Assembly: GCF_011044995.1 (NCBI RefSeq)
Contig: NZ_JAAKZW010000059.1
Span: forward strand, 1-35,686
DNA: 35,686 nt
Direction of reading: 5' to 3'
Origin: Streptomyces mesophilus
Lineage (GTDB): Bacteria; Actinomycetota; Actinomycetes; Streptomycetales; Streptomycetaceae
Both the position numbers and the translations under genes were made by a program. This document shows, piece after piece, positions 7,267 through 15,427 of this stretch. Below the pieces are notes generated by a model, which saw only the letters and a list, made by a program, of their open reading frames with translations, was not told where the DNA came from and searched no databases. How positions within the stretch are numbered: the stretch's first letter is position 1; each line of letters opens with the position of its first letter.

Positions 7267-8118
7267 CTACGCGTCCTTGAGCTCCTGGCGCTGGCGGCCG
7301 AGACCCTCGATCTCCAGCTCGACCACATCACCGGCCCGCAGATACGGCTTGGGCTCGGGCTCGCCCATCGCGACACCCGCCGGCGTACCGGTGTTGATGA
7401 TGTCGCCCGGGTAGAGCGTCATGAACTGGCTGACATAGCGGACCACTTCGGCGACCGGGAAGATCTGGTCGGCGGTGGAGCCGTTCTGCTTGAGCTCGCC
7501 GTTGACCCAGAGCTTGAGGCCGAGGGCCCCCGGGTCTGCGATCTCGTCGGCGGTCACGAACCAGGGGCCGAGCGGGTTGAACGTCTCGCAGTTCTTGCCC
7601 TTGTCCCAGGTGCCGCCGCGCTCGATCTGGAACTCGCGCTCCGATACGTCGTTGGAGATGGCGTATCCCGCGACGTGCGCGAGCGCCTCCTCGTGCGACT
7701 CCAGGTAGCGCGCGGTGCGGCCGATCACGATGGCGAGCTCCACCTCCCAGTCCGTCTTCACGGACTTACGGGGGATGAGCACGGTGTCGTTCGGGCCGAC
7801 GACCGTGTCCGCGGCCTTGAAGAAGATGATCGGCTCGCCGGGTATCTCGGCGCCGGTCTCCCGGGCGTGGTCGTGGTAGTTGAGCCCGATGCAGACGACC
7901 TTGCCGATCCGCGCGAGGGGCGCGCCGATGCGCTGCCCCTCGGCGTCGAGCACGGGGAGGGTCGCGGCGGCTTCCCGGACCCGGGTCAGCGCGGCCTCGT
8001 CGGCGAGGAGTTCGCCGTCGATGTCCGCGACGATCCCGGACAGGTCACGCAGGATGCCGTCCTGGTCCAGCAGCGCCGGGCGTTCCGCTCCCGGGTTTCC
8101 GACTCGCAGCAGCTTCAT
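7267..8118 (-). CDS. Fumarylacetoacetate hydrolase family protein
   Basis: This is a 283-residue FAH-superfamily enzyme, which hydrolyses or decarboxylates 2,4-diketo or acylpyruvate-type acids using a divalent metal. Residues about 1-70 are the short N-terminal domain of the bacterial two-domain type. The catalytic domain starts at KVVCIGLNYHDHARE and has the metal ligands E125 and E127 (DWEVELAIVIG) and D157 (ISNDVSERE). TGTPAGVAMG near the C-terminus is also characteristic. The ATG at 8118 follows AGGAGA at a good distance. The length and the PGERPALLD-like N-terminus resemble sugar-acid pathway members (2,4-diketo-3-deoxy-fuconate or rhamnonate hydrolases), but no sugar-acid genes flank it, so the substrate stays open. 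Confidence 0.88.
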   Translation of the reverse strand: MKLLRVGNPGAERPALLDQDGILRDLSGIVADIDGELLADEAALTRVREAAATLPVLDAEGQRIGAPLARIGKVVCIGLNYHDHARETGAEIPGEPIIFFKAADTVVGPNDTVLIPRKSVKTDWEVELAIVIGRTARYLESHEEALAHVAGYAISNDVSEREFQIERGGTWDKGKNCETFNPLGPWFVTADEIADPGALGLKLWVNGELKQNGSTADQIFPVAEVVRYVSQFMTLYPGDIINTGTPAGVAMGEPEPKPYLRAGDVVELEIEGLGRQRQELKDA

Positions 8119-8277
8119 CGTTCACTCTCCTGTGGTCGAAGGGTGCCGATGGGTTGCGGCCATCGGAGCTTTGGCCGATCCTCCAAGAAATAGGTCCAGC
8201 CCGCAATACCCCGTTCACGTACTGGACCGTCACAAGGCGTGATCTCCTCGGGCGTTCCCCGGCGTCCCCGCCCGCTC

Positions 8278-9024
8278 TCAGACGGCCGCCGCAAGGGCGG
8301 TCGGGGGCATGTCCCGGTAGAGGAAGTAGCGTTCGGCGGCGCTCCATGTGGTGCTGGTCACCACGTACAGCGCTGCGGCGAGCGGGACGACGGCCACCGT
8401 GAACAGGGTGAGGAACGACATCAGCGGCATGAACTTCAGCATCGCGCCCATCCCGGGCGGGGTTTCGGCACCCGTGGCCGGCGCGGTGGCCATCTGCTGC
8501 TTCGTACGCCGGTAGTTGAAGGTGGCCACGGCGGCCACGAGCACGAACAGCGCGACATAGACAAGACCCGCCGCGCCGAAGAGCCCGCCGTCCGCCAGCG
8601 CGTCATGGAAGCGCCCGCCGAGCGGTGCGGCGCCCAGCGTGTGGCCGAGCAGCGGGTTGGCCTCGCCGCCGATCTCCTGGTTGGAGAACAAGTGGTACAT
8701 CAGGAAGAAAGCGGGCAGCTGCAACAGGCTCGGCAGACAGCCGGACAGCGGCGACACCCCTTCCTGCTTGTGCAGTTCGAGCATCGCCTTCTGCAGCTTC
8801 TCGGGGTTCTTGGCGTGCTTCTTGCGCAGGTCGGCGAGTTGCGGGGCGAGCTTGGTGCGGGCCTTCTGGCCGCGGGCCGCCGCACGCGAGAGAGGGTGTA
8901 CGGCCAGGCGTACGGCCATCGTGAACAGGATGATCGCGACCGCCACGGACGCACCCTGGAACAGCGGGTGCAGTGCGTCGGCAAGCTGGTCGACCACGTC
9001 GGCGAAGCCACTGAAAACGGACAT
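8278..9024 (-). CDS. YidC/Oxa1-family membrane protein insertase (paralogue)
   Basis: This is a 248-residue member of the YidC/Oxa1/Alb3 family, which inserts proteins into the cytoplasmic membrane. It has about five hydrophobic segments. The first is GASVAVAIILFTMAVRLAVHP, where the positively charged groove residue R39 sits in the usual place. A cytoplasmic hairpin follows (LRKKHAKNPEKLQKAMLELHKQEGVSP), then the conserved LLQLPAFFLMYHLF. The main yidC copy normally lies beside rpmH/rnpA near the origin; none of those genes is here, so this is a second, stand-alone copy. It is followed upstream by a small DUF6412-like membrane protein gene, with 119 bp between them. The start ATG has AAGGGG upstream. 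Confidence 0.88.
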   Translation of the reverse strand: MSVFSGFADVVDQLADALHPLFQGASVAVAIILFTMAVRLAVHPLSRAAARGQKARTKLAPQLADLRKKHAKNPEKLQKAMLELHKQEGVSPLSGCLPSLLQLPAFFLMYHLFSNQEIGGEANPLLGHTLGAAPLGGRFHDALADGGLFGAAGLVYVALFVLVAAVATFNYRRTKQQMATAPATGAETPPGMGAMLKFMPLMSFLTLFTVAVVPLAAALYVVTSTTWSAAERYFLYRDMPPTALAAAV

Positions 9025-9143
9025 GCGGGGCCCCTTCGGGGAGTCTCGTCGTACCGGAAATGCCGGTGGACCGGCGGGTTTTCGGCGTGACGGACCGCGT
9101 AAGGGGGCAGGCAGATGCCCTGCTCAGGTGGGACGAGGGTGGC

Positions 9144-9452
9144 TTACGCGGCCGTCGGGACGAGACGCCCCGGTGCTCGCGGACGCGAACGTCCCGCGGC
9201 GTCCGGATCGCGCTGCGGCAGGAAGGCCGTACGTTGCTCGCGGTCGCGGATCGCGGTGCGCACCCGGGCCGGCTGCACGGCCGGCACCGAGCGCGAGGCG
9301 ATCAGCGCGCAGACGGCGAGCGCGGTACCGGCCGCGGCGGTCGCGGCCAGGGCGACGGCGGCGGAGAGCGGACCCGCGTCGGTGAGCAGCACCTGCGTCA
9401 CGAGCAGGAGCAGCAGTCCGGTGACGCGCAGATCCTTGAACCTGTCGATCAC
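9144..9452 (-). CDS. Small membrane protein, DUF6412-like
   Basis: This is a 102-residue protein with two closely spaced hydrophobic segments (VTGLLLLLVTQVLL, then SAAVALAATAAAGTALAVCAL) and a basic, Arg/Pro-rich tail. The GTG at 9452 was chosen because GAGGAGG lies six bases upstream. Upstream in-frame sequence is Arg-rich read-through from the shadow of the neighbouring transporter gene. Small proteins of this kind sit beside the YidC paralogue in many Streptomyces (recalled, not checked), and the co-directional layout suggests a shared transcript. The function is unknown. Confidence 0.72.
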   Translation of the reverse strand: MIDRFKDLRVTGLLLLLVTQVLLTDAGPLSAAVALAATAAAGTALAVCALIASRSVPAVQPARVRTAIRDREQRTAFLPQRDPDAAGRSRPRAPGRLVPTAA

Positions 9453-9507
9453 GGCTGCCTCCTCTCGCGTATCGCGGGCTGGTCTTTGCTGGTGCTGCTC
9501 CTGAATC

Positions 9508-11004
9508 CTACGCGCCGGCCGGCTCGTCCACGAGGGGCTCTTTGGCCAGCACTTCACGGTGGGGACGTACGTCACGGTCCTTGGGCCCTGCCCAGGTGAC
9601 CACGAGCGCCACCGCGATATTCGCGGCGAGAGCCACAAGCCCCGCGTTGATCCCCCACACCGGATCGTTCTCGGTGAAGACCAGCGCACAGACGATCGCG
9701 ACCCCGACGGCCAGACCGCTCAGCGCCGCCGCCGTGGTGAGCCGGCGCCAGACCAGGCCGAGCAGCAGCATCGGCAGGAGCTGCGCCATCCCCTCGTACG
9801 AGATGAGCGAGAGCCGGACGAGGGTGTTCGGGGCGGCGTACGTCATGATCAGCGCGAGCGTGCCGGCGATCACGACCACGACCTGGGACGCGTTCTTCTG
9901 CCGCTCCTGGCTGTGCAGCCGCGGTACGTGGCTCAGCACACTCCTGCCCCACATCGTCCCGATGACCAGCATGAACACGGCCATCGGCACGATCGACGAG
10001 AGCGCGGCCGCGACCCCGATCACCCCCACCGCCCAGGCCGGCAGCGAGTCCACGACCAGCTTGAAGAGCGCCAGATTCGAATCCGCGCCCGCGAGACCGG
10101 GGACGACGAAGAGCGCCGCCATGCCGAGCAGCATCGGGACGAAGAGCAGGATGTTGTACGCGGGGAGCAGGATGGCGTTGCGGCGCAGGGCGTCGGCGTC
10201 GCGGGCGCCCAGGTAGCCGGCGACGGTGGTCGGGAAGATCACCACGGTGAAGGCGTTGAGCACGGTGGTCGAGGCGAACCAGGCCATGCCCAGACCGCTC
10301 TCGCCGTGCCCGGGGAGCGTCAGCCAGTCGCGCTTCTGCTCGACGATCCGGTCGAGGAACGGGCCGTATCCATCGAAGTAGTGCAGCGGCACGTAGATCG
10401 CGAGGAACGCGAGCGTGCCGATGACCAGCACGTCCTTGAGCACCGACACCCAGGCGCTGCCGCGGAGGCCGCTGACGACCACGAAGCCGGTGGTGATCGC
10501 GAAGGCGAGGAAATAGGCCCAGTTGAGGCTGATCGTCCCGTACGAGATCGTCGAGACGACCACGCCCATGCCGGTGATCTGCAGCTGGATATAGGGGAGA
10601 AGGAAGACCGTGGCGAGGACGGCGACGGCGGCGCCGAGCCAGGGCTTTCCGTAGCGGTGGCTGATCATGTCGGTGATGCCGACGAGTTGGTGGTCGCGAG
10701 CGTAGGCCCAGAGCATCGGTCCGACCACGTAGCCGACCGCGTAGCCGCAGGACATGTACGCGACGACGTACAGGACGGGTGCGCCGTAGTTGTATCCCCA
10801 GCCGGCGGCCCCGAGGTAGCTGAAGCTGGTGTAGCCCTCACCGGCCATCAGCACCCAGATGAACACGGCCCCGAGGCTGCGCCCGCCGACCGACCACTCG
10901 GCGAGCCCGCCCTGGCCGCCTCGTCCGCGCACGGCGAGCAGGCCGAGGGCCACGGTGGCCACCATGAAGACGGCGAAGACGGTGGTGGCGATGGCGGCGT
11001 TCAC
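9508..11004 (-). CDS. Sodium:solute symporter (SSS family)
   Basis: This is a 498-residue integral membrane transporter with about 13 hydrophobic segments. Family features include WSVGGRSLG in the first cytoplasmic loop, GEGYTSFSYLGAAGWGY, and GLRGSAWVSVLKDVLVIG, the SSS signature region. It probably imports an organic acid or similar solute with Na+; related DUF3311-linked symporters are monocarboxylate carriers (MctP-like), but the substrate is inferred only. The start GTG at 11004 shares GTGA with the stop of the preceding DUF3311 gene, so the two are translated together. The C-terminal tail is hydrophilic. Confidence 0.88.
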   Translation of the reverse strand: MNAAIATTVFAVFMVATVALGLLAVRGRGGQGGLAEWSVGGRSLGAVFIWVLMAGEGYTSFSYLGAAGWGYNYGAPVLYVVAYMSCGYAVGYVVGPMLWAYARDHQLVGITDMISHRYGKPWLGAAVAVLATVFLLPYIQLQITGMGVVVSTISYGTISLNWAYFLAFAITTGFVVVSGLRGSAWVSVLKDVLVIGTLAFLAIYVPLHYFDGYGPFLDRIVEQKRDWLTLPGHGESGLGMAWFASTTVLNAFTVVIFPTTVAGYLGARDADALRRNAILLPAYNILLFVPMLLGMAALFVVPGLAGADSNLALFKLVVDSLPAWAVGVIGVAAALSSIVPMAVFMLVIGTMWGRSVLSHVPRLHSQERQKNASQVVVVIAGTLALIMTYAAPNTLVRLSLISYEGMAQLLPMLLLGLVWRRLTTAAALSGLAVGVAIVCALVFTENDPVWGINAGLVALAANIAVALVVTWAGPKDRDVRPHREVLAKEPLVDEPAGA

Positions 11005-11216
11005 TGCCCGTGCCCCTTCTGGTGGTTGCGGTGCTTGCGGTCCCCGCGCCAGGTCATCCAGACGGCGAACGGGGTGAGCACGGTCGCCCCGATCAGCCAG
11101 GCGAAGAAGAACGGCAGCCCGGCGACAGTGGGTTCGACGCGGTTGACGAACGGCAGGGCGCCTGCGTACAGGACGAACGGGACGAGCAGCCACAGGAGGT
11201 GGGGGCGAGCAATCAC
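11001..11216 (-). CDS. DUF3311-family small membrane protein, symporter partner
   Basis: This is a 71-residue protein with two transmembrane segments (LLWLLVPFVLYAGALPFV and LPFFFAWLIGATVLTPFAVWM) and a basic C-terminus, the standard form of DUF3311. The GTG at 11216 gives the family's usual length. The open frame extends to 11288, but that would run into the start of the divergent sigma-factor gene and adds a non-conserved Pro/Arg-rich stretch. It precedes and overlaps the SSS symporter by GTGA. In other bacteria DUF3311 proteins accompany SSS carriers and may be a small subunit of the permease (known association; role unproved). Confidence 0.8.
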   Translation of the reverse strand: MIARPHLLWLLVPFVLYAGALPFVNRVEPTVAGLPFFFAWLIGATVLTPFAVWMTWRGDRKHRNHQKGHGQ

Positions 11217-11286
11217 GCGAAGGAGCCTACGGGCCGGGCAACCGAATCCGGCGGAACGGTGGTCTGGAGGTCGAGGGGGTGCAGAC

Positions 11287-11832
11287 ATGAGAGCCGATGA
11301 AGAGGACGGCTACCGGGAGTTCGTCAGGGCGTCCTGGCCGCAGCTGGTGCGCACGGCGTATCTCCTGACGGGCGATCTCCACCATGCGGAGGATCTGACG
11401 CAGACGGCGCTGGCCAAGGCATACCGCTCGTGGCGCAAGGTGTCACGCAGCGACCGGCCGGAGGCGTATGTCCGCAAGATGCTGGTCACGTGCAACAGCG
11501 ACCGGTTCCGCAAGCGACGCGTCGGCGAGCACCTCACGGCGATACCGCCGGATGTCGCGGGCCCCTATGACGCCGCGGCGCAGGCCGACGACCGCGGCAG
11601 TCTGCTGCGGGCGTTGGCCCAATTACCGCCCAGGCAACGGGCGGTGGTCGTGCTGCGGTACTGGGAGGACCTCTCGGAGAGCGAGGTGGCCGAGGTGCTC
11701 GGCTGTTCGGCGGGCACGGTCAAGAGCCAGGCGGCGAAGGGGCTTGCGAAGCTGCGGGCTTGTCCGGAGCTGGCCGCGTCGGGGGTGGACTCCGCCGGTG
11801 AGATCGCAACGAGTGGGGGAGGGAACTGGTGA
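11287..11832 (+). CDS. ECF sigma factor, SigE family, with a TTA codon
   Basis: This is a 181-residue sigma-70 family protein of the actinobacterial SigE/ECF type. Region 2 spans about 10-75 (ARTAYLLTGDLHHAEDLTQ-type helix, then KAYRSW and RPEAYVRKMLV). Region 4 spans about 105-160 (LPPRQRAVVVLRYWEDLSE, then EVLGCSAGTVKSQAAKGLAKL as helix-turn-helix). The ATG at 11287 gives the family's N-terminus. Leu113 is encoded by TTA (11623-11625), the rare codon read by the bldA tRNA in Streptomyces, so translation is probably delayed to late growth. The stop overlaps the next gene by GTGA; that gene encodes a membrane protein likely to be its regulator. Confidence 0.92.
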   Translation: MRADEEDGYREFVRASWPQLVRTAYLLTGDLHHAEDLTQTALAKAYRSWRKVSRSDRPEAYVRKMLVTCNSDRFRKRRVGEHLTAIPPDVAGPYDAAAQADDRGSLLRALAQLPPRQRAVVVLRYWEDLSESEVAEVLGCSAGTVKSQAAKGLAKLRACPELAASGVDSAGEIATSGGGNW

Positions 11833-12797
11833 AGCACTTCAGGCAGGACGACGAGTTCGGCGAGGACGCACCGCGGACACCGCTGGAGGAACGGCTGCGG
11901 GAGCTCCTGACCGAGCGGACCGGGGCGATCCGGCCGGACGAGGCTCCGGTCGATGACATCGTGCGGCGCGGACGTAACGGACGGCGGCTTCGGGTGGCCG
12001 TGACGGCCTCGGCGCTGGCGGTGGCGGTCGCGGTGCCGGTCGGCGCGTACGCGGTCGGACCGGGCTCGGGTGACGACGCCCCCGCCGCGAAGCGGCCGTC
12101 CCCCACGAAGGTCGCCGCGCCGCCCGCGCGCACCACGCCGGAGCCGACCCCGCCCGGTCCGCAACCACCGGCCTCATCCGGCCAGTTGGTCGACGGGATC
12201 ACCTTCGAGGAGGCGGCGGACGGGCTGGAGAAGTGTCTGGGCCGCCACGAGGAGGGGGAGCGTGCAAGCACCGAGGAATCCATGACCACCGACCTGGGCA
12301 AGCCGGAGGACTACCGCATCCTGCTCGCGCACCGGAAGACCGGTGACGACAATGCGCCCGACGACGGCATCTGGGTGGTCGCCACGACGGAGCAGCCTGT
12401 GCCCCGGCCCAACCGCGTCATCTGCGGGATCAAGGGCGATGAGGTCACGGCCATCAACAGCGGCGCGGGACCCCTCCTTCCCGAGGAAGGCCCCGTCTAC
12501 TCGGACCTGAACGGCGGCAAGCTCTACAAGCAGAACATCTTCACCAGCGACGGCTGGCGACTGCCTTTCCGCTGGGGAAACATCGGCCAGGTCACGTCCG
12601 AGGTCGACCGTGTCACGGTGACGTACGGCGGCGAAACCGTCGAAGCGGCCGTGGACCACGGCTGGTTCGCGGCGACGGGCGTCGTCGAGGAGCAGCCGGC
12701 GACGGCTCCGCGCATCAAGGGGTATGACGCGAAGGGGAAGCAGATATACGACTCGGCCCAGGACAAGAACTACGAGCCGGGCCTGCCCAAGGGCTGA
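11829..12797 (+). CDS. Single-pass membrane protein coupled to the sigma factor (probable anti-sigma or sensor)
   Basis: This is a 322-residue protein. Residues 1-50 are an acidic cytoplasmic segment (LEERLRELLTERTGAIRPDEAP), one transmembrane helix lies at about 54-75 (VAVTASALAVAVAVPVGAYAV), a Pro/Thr-rich linker spans about 90-118, and an extracytoplasmic domain of about 200 residues with two Cys completes it. It begins at a GTG overlapping the sigma-factor stop by 4 nt. Position, coupling and topology fit the membrane partners of SigE-family sigma factors. No zinc-binding HxxxCxxC anti-sigma motif is present, so the anti-sigma role is inferred from context only. Confidence 0.75.
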   Translation: MKHFRQDDEFGEDAPRTPLEERLRELLTERTGAIRPDEAPVDDIVRRGRNGRRLRVAVTASALAVAVAVPVGAYAVGPGSGDDAPAAKRPSPTKVAAPPARTTPEPTPPGPQPPASSGQLVDGITFEEAADGLEKCLGRHEEGERASTEESMTTDLGKPEDYRILLAHRKTGDDNAPDDGIWVVATTEQPVPRPNRVICGIKGDEVTAINSGAGPLLPEEGPVYSDLNGGKLYKQNIFTSDGWRLPFRWGNIGQVTSEVDRVTVTYGGETVEAAVDHGWFAATGVVEEQPATAPRIKGYDAKGKQIYDSAQDKNYEPGLPKG

Positions 12798-12822
12798 CAG
12801 GACTGGCGGCGCGAGGCTGCCC

Positions 12823-13656
12823 TCAGCGCTTCTTGATGGCGGTCAGCTTGCCCCAGACGATCAGCCGGTACTTGGAGGTGTACTCCGGGGTACAGGTGGT
12901 GAGCGTGATGTAGAGACCGGGCTCGTTGTAGCCGTACGACGGTTTCACGATGCTGCGCGGCACCTTCGCGATCACCCCGCTGTCGCGGGCGCTGGTCTGC
13001 GGCAGGGTCCGGTCCACGGTGTACGTGAAGGTCGCTGCCTTGGTGTCCACCGTGAGGCGGTCCCCCTTGCCGAGCCGGTTGATGTAACGGAACGGCTCGC
13101 CATGGGTGTTGCGGTGCCCGGCCAGCGCGAAGTTGCCGGCACCGCCGGGCTGCGCGCTTCCCGGGTAGTGGCCCACGTACCCCTTGTTGAGCACCCCCTG
13201 CTTGCTCACGCCCTGGGCGACGGGGACGCGTACGCCGAGCTTGGGGATGGAGAGCACGGCGTAGGCCTGCTCGTAGTCGGGCACGCGAGGCTTGTCCGGT
13301 GCCGTCGCCCGGTGATCACCCTCGTCGGGCGGAGGCTCGGCCAGCTCACCGAGGTCCTCGGGCGCCGCGGCCTGTTCGCCCTCGTCGCCGTCACCCGCCG
13401 CTGCCGCCTCGTCCGTCTCCCATTCCCTCTCCAGCGCCTCGACCTTCCGCTCGGCGCCCTCCCTGGCCTGCCGGTTGGTCCACCACAGCTGGTGCACGAC
13501 GAGCAGCAGCAGCACGACTCCCACGGTCACGGCGACCTCGGCGCCGGTCCACAGCCCCCGCAGCCAGGGGGCATACCGCCGCATCCGAGGGGACTGCCGG
13601 CTCCCGCGGCCGCCCTGCACGACCACCGGAATCCGCTCCCGACTGCGCACCCGCAC
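12823..13656 (-). CDS. Class E sortase
   Basis: This is a 277-residue transpeptidase that attaches LAxTG-bearing proteins to the cell wall. A cytoplasmic basic N-terminus is followed by a transmembrane anchor at about 39-57, a charged Glu/Ala/Pro linker (about 65-125), and then the sortase beta-barrel. The three active-site residues are all present: H181 (LAGHRNTHG), C255 (TLTTCTPEYT) and R264 (KYRLIVWG). TLTTC followed by TPEY is typical of class E. The GTG at 13656 was chosen for its strong GAGGGGAGG at six bases; upstream sequence would overlap the divergent gene. The LAKTG protein at 2923-4248 is a ready substrate, although the two genes lie about 8.6 kb apart. Streptomyces usually have more than one class E sortase, so this need not be the only candidate. 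Confidence 0.92.
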   Translation of the reverse strand: MRVRSRERIPVVVQGGRGSRQSPRMRRYAPWLRGLWTGAEVAVTVGVVLLLLVVHQLWWTNRQAREGAERKVEALEREWETDEAAAAGDGDEGEQAAAPEDLGELAEPPPDEGDHRATAPDKPRVPDYEQAYAVLSIPKLGVRVPVAQGVSKQGVLNKGYVGHYPGSAQPGGAGNFALAGHRNTHGEPFRYINRLGKGDRLTVDTKAATFTYTVDRTLPQTSARDSGVIAKVPRSIVKPSYGYNEPGLYITLTTCTPEYTSKYRLIVWGKLTAIKKR

Positions 13657-13849
13657 GGCGCCTCCCCTCCTCGCAGGGCTGCAGGGTAGGTCGGAAGCGG
13701 ACAAGTGACCAGGCCGGTGCGGAGGTTGAGACGCACGGCCGGACCGTCGCGGGCGGAGGCCACGACACGGCCATGGACGCAGGCGCGGCCCGAACGTCGT
13801 ACCGATGGGTCCTGCCGAAAGGGCCGGCCCGGGCAGTACGGTGAACCTC

Positions 13850-14860
13850 ATGCGCCCCGACACGCCTGCCGATTCCACGGATCACACCGCCGAAGCCGAG
13901 CGTCTGCTGCGCACCGCGGCGCAGTATCCCGAGGATGCCGAGCACCTGCTGCTGCACGCCGCCGCCCACCTGGAGCTGGCCGGCGACCGCCCCCAGGCCA
14001 CGACGCTCTACGACCGGCTCCTGGCCGGTGAGCTGGAGGACGCGTCCCTGGTCCGCGCCTTGAAGGCCGCCAACCTCTGGGAGTACGGCCACGAGGCGGA
14101 GGCCCGGGCCATCATCGAGGGCCTGCGCACCACGGCCCCGCGCTCCCCGGAAGCGTGGGTCATCGCCGCGGAATCCCTGGAGACCCACGACGAACTGACC
14201 TCGGCACAGGAGGTCTTCACCGAGGGGGTCGAGCTCCTGACCGTCCAGGGCGAGGAAATCCCCTACGACTGCCGGCCGCTGCTCCTCGGCCGCCACCGCG
14301 TCCGCCGCCTGCTCGCCCTCCCCCACGACGTCTGGGACGTCCTCGCGGACGACGCCCACTCGTCCTCCTCCCCCATCTCCCTGGACGAACTCCACGACCC
14401 GAAGCGCACCTGGGCCCTGGGCTCATCGGACCCGGAGGAACTGAGCGCGGAAATCGCCCGCCTCCGCGCCGAACTGGGCACGTTCCGCGCGGCCTTGTCC
14501 CGCCCCTTCCCGGTAGCGGTCCTGCACTGGCCGTCGACGGAACTGGCGGAACTCCTGGCCGCGTACCCGACCCTGACCTCGGAATACCCGTCCCACGAGG
14601 AACACCTGGCGACCATAGAGTCGTCTCTGCGGGAGCTGGCGGCCTCCGGCACGGAAAACCTCGGCATCGTCACAGCCACAGTCCCCTCCTACGAGGCCTT
14701 CGCAGCTTCGGAGGGCACCTCCCCTACGGACACCTCCCTCCTCCCCCAGTACGCGACGACATTGGCGGCCCGAGGGCGAGCGGTGGCTTGGCCTCCGCGG
14801 GGGGAGTGTTGGTGTGGGTCGGGGGTGGCGTACAGCGATTGCCACGGGACGGACAGCTGA
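13850..14860 (+). CDS. Helical-repeat (TPR-like) protein with C-terminal SEC-C motif
   Basis: This is a 336-residue, apparently cytosolic protein. Residues about 10-150 are helical and Ala/Leu-rich with TPR-like spacing (AEHLLLHAAAHLELAGDRPQA, ALKAANLWEYGHEAEA, WVIAAESLETHDELTSA). The C-terminus ends in CWCGSGVAYSDCHG, the C-x-C-x(8)-C-H zinc-binding SEC-C motif first seen in SecA and later in many unrelated proteins. The ATG at 13850 has GGTGA six bases upstream. It is divergent from the sortase gene across about 190 bp. The role is unknown; SEC-C domains often mediate contact with other proteins. Confidence 0.85.
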   Translation: MRPDTPADSTDHTAEAERLLRTAAQYPEDAEHLLLHAAAHLELAGDRPQATTLYDRLLAGELEDASLVRALKAANLWEYGHEAEARAIIEGLRTTAPRSPEAWVIAAESLETHDELTSAQEVFTEGVELLTVQGEEIPYDCRPLLLGRHRVRRLLALPHDVWDVLADDAHSSSSPISLDELHDPKRTWALGSSDPEELSAEIARLRAELGTFRAALSRPFPVAVLHWPSTELAELLAAYPTLTSEYPSHEEHLATIESSLRELAASGTENLGIVTATVPSYEAFAASEGTSPTDTSLLPQYATTLAARGRAVAWPPRGECWCGSGVAYSDCHGTDS

Positions 14861-14890
14861 ATCCGGCCGCGTCTCCGGCACAATGCCAGA

Positions 14891-15331
14891 GTGCCTGATG
14901 CGCCCCCTTCCTCGCCCTCCGTCTCGGCCCGGATGAGCCGGCAGAACTCGCGAGACACAGGACCCGAGATCGCGGTACGCCGTCTACTCCACTCCAACGG
15001 CTTCCGCTACCGCGTCCACTATCCCGTGCCAGGGGCGCCGAGACGCAAGATCGACATCGCGTTCGTGGGGCCACGCATCGCGATTTTCCTCGACGGTTGC
15101 TTCTGGCACGGCTGCCCGCAGCACGCAACGAGCCCTAAGGCCAATGCGGAGTGGTGGCAGAACAAACTGGACAGAAATATGGCGCGCGACCGGGAGACGG
15201 GAGAGCTCCTGGAAGCTTCAGGCTGGACAGTTCTGCGCTTCTGGGAGCACGAAGAGCCTGAATCGGTCGCCCAAGTGATCGCCCACGCCAGGCAGGCTGC
15301 GGGCTCACCAGTGCGAGACGCCAGAAATTAG
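14891..15331 (+). CDS. vsr: Vsr-type very short patch repair endonuclease
   Basis: This is a protein of 146 residues from GTG 14891, or 132 from ATG 14933, where the family-like MSRQNSRDTGPEIAVRRLL begins. Vsr nicks DNA 5' of a T:G mismatch left by deamination of 5-methylcytosine. The PD-(D/E)xK-type core is visible: D55 in RKIDIAF (equivalent to E. coli Asp51) and the signature DGCFWHGCP with H73 (equivalent to His69). WW and RD downstream fit the family. No cytosine methyltransferase gene lies in the window, which is unusual, because vsr is normally linked to one. Codon and base use are less GC-biased than in neighbouring genes, suggesting transfer. A small HNH nuclease gene follows 96 bp later on the same strand. 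Confidence 0.88.
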   Translation: MPDAPPSSPSVSARMSRQNSRDTGPEIAVRRLLHSNGFRYRVHYPVPGAPRRKIDIAFVGPRIAIFLDGCFWHGCPQHATSPKANAEWWQNKLDRNMARDRETGELLEASGWTVLRFWEHEEPESVAQVIAHARQAAGSPVRDARN

Positions 15332-15414
15332 TTGCACCCTCACAACTTCCGCTACCGCAACGGGTTCCAGGCGCCCTAGTTCGACCATCCCAACAGGATG
15401 GCTGCGAACGCCAA

Positions 15415-15427
15415 TACGATATGCCGC
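15415..15427 (+). promoter_or_regulatory. -10-like element just upstream of the HNH gene
   Basis: TACGAT (15415-15420) lies 7 nt before the ATG at 15428, where no Shine-Dalgarno sequence is present. This spacing would give a leaderless mRNA and supports 15428 over the ATG at 15398, which has AGG directly against it. No convincing -35 was found. Confidence 0.35.

Noticed and set aside
9559..11832. 757-codon plus-strand frame joining the symporter antisense to the sigma factor
   Set aside because: Only the last 181 codons (from 11287) look like a protein; the rest is antisense to the symporter gene.
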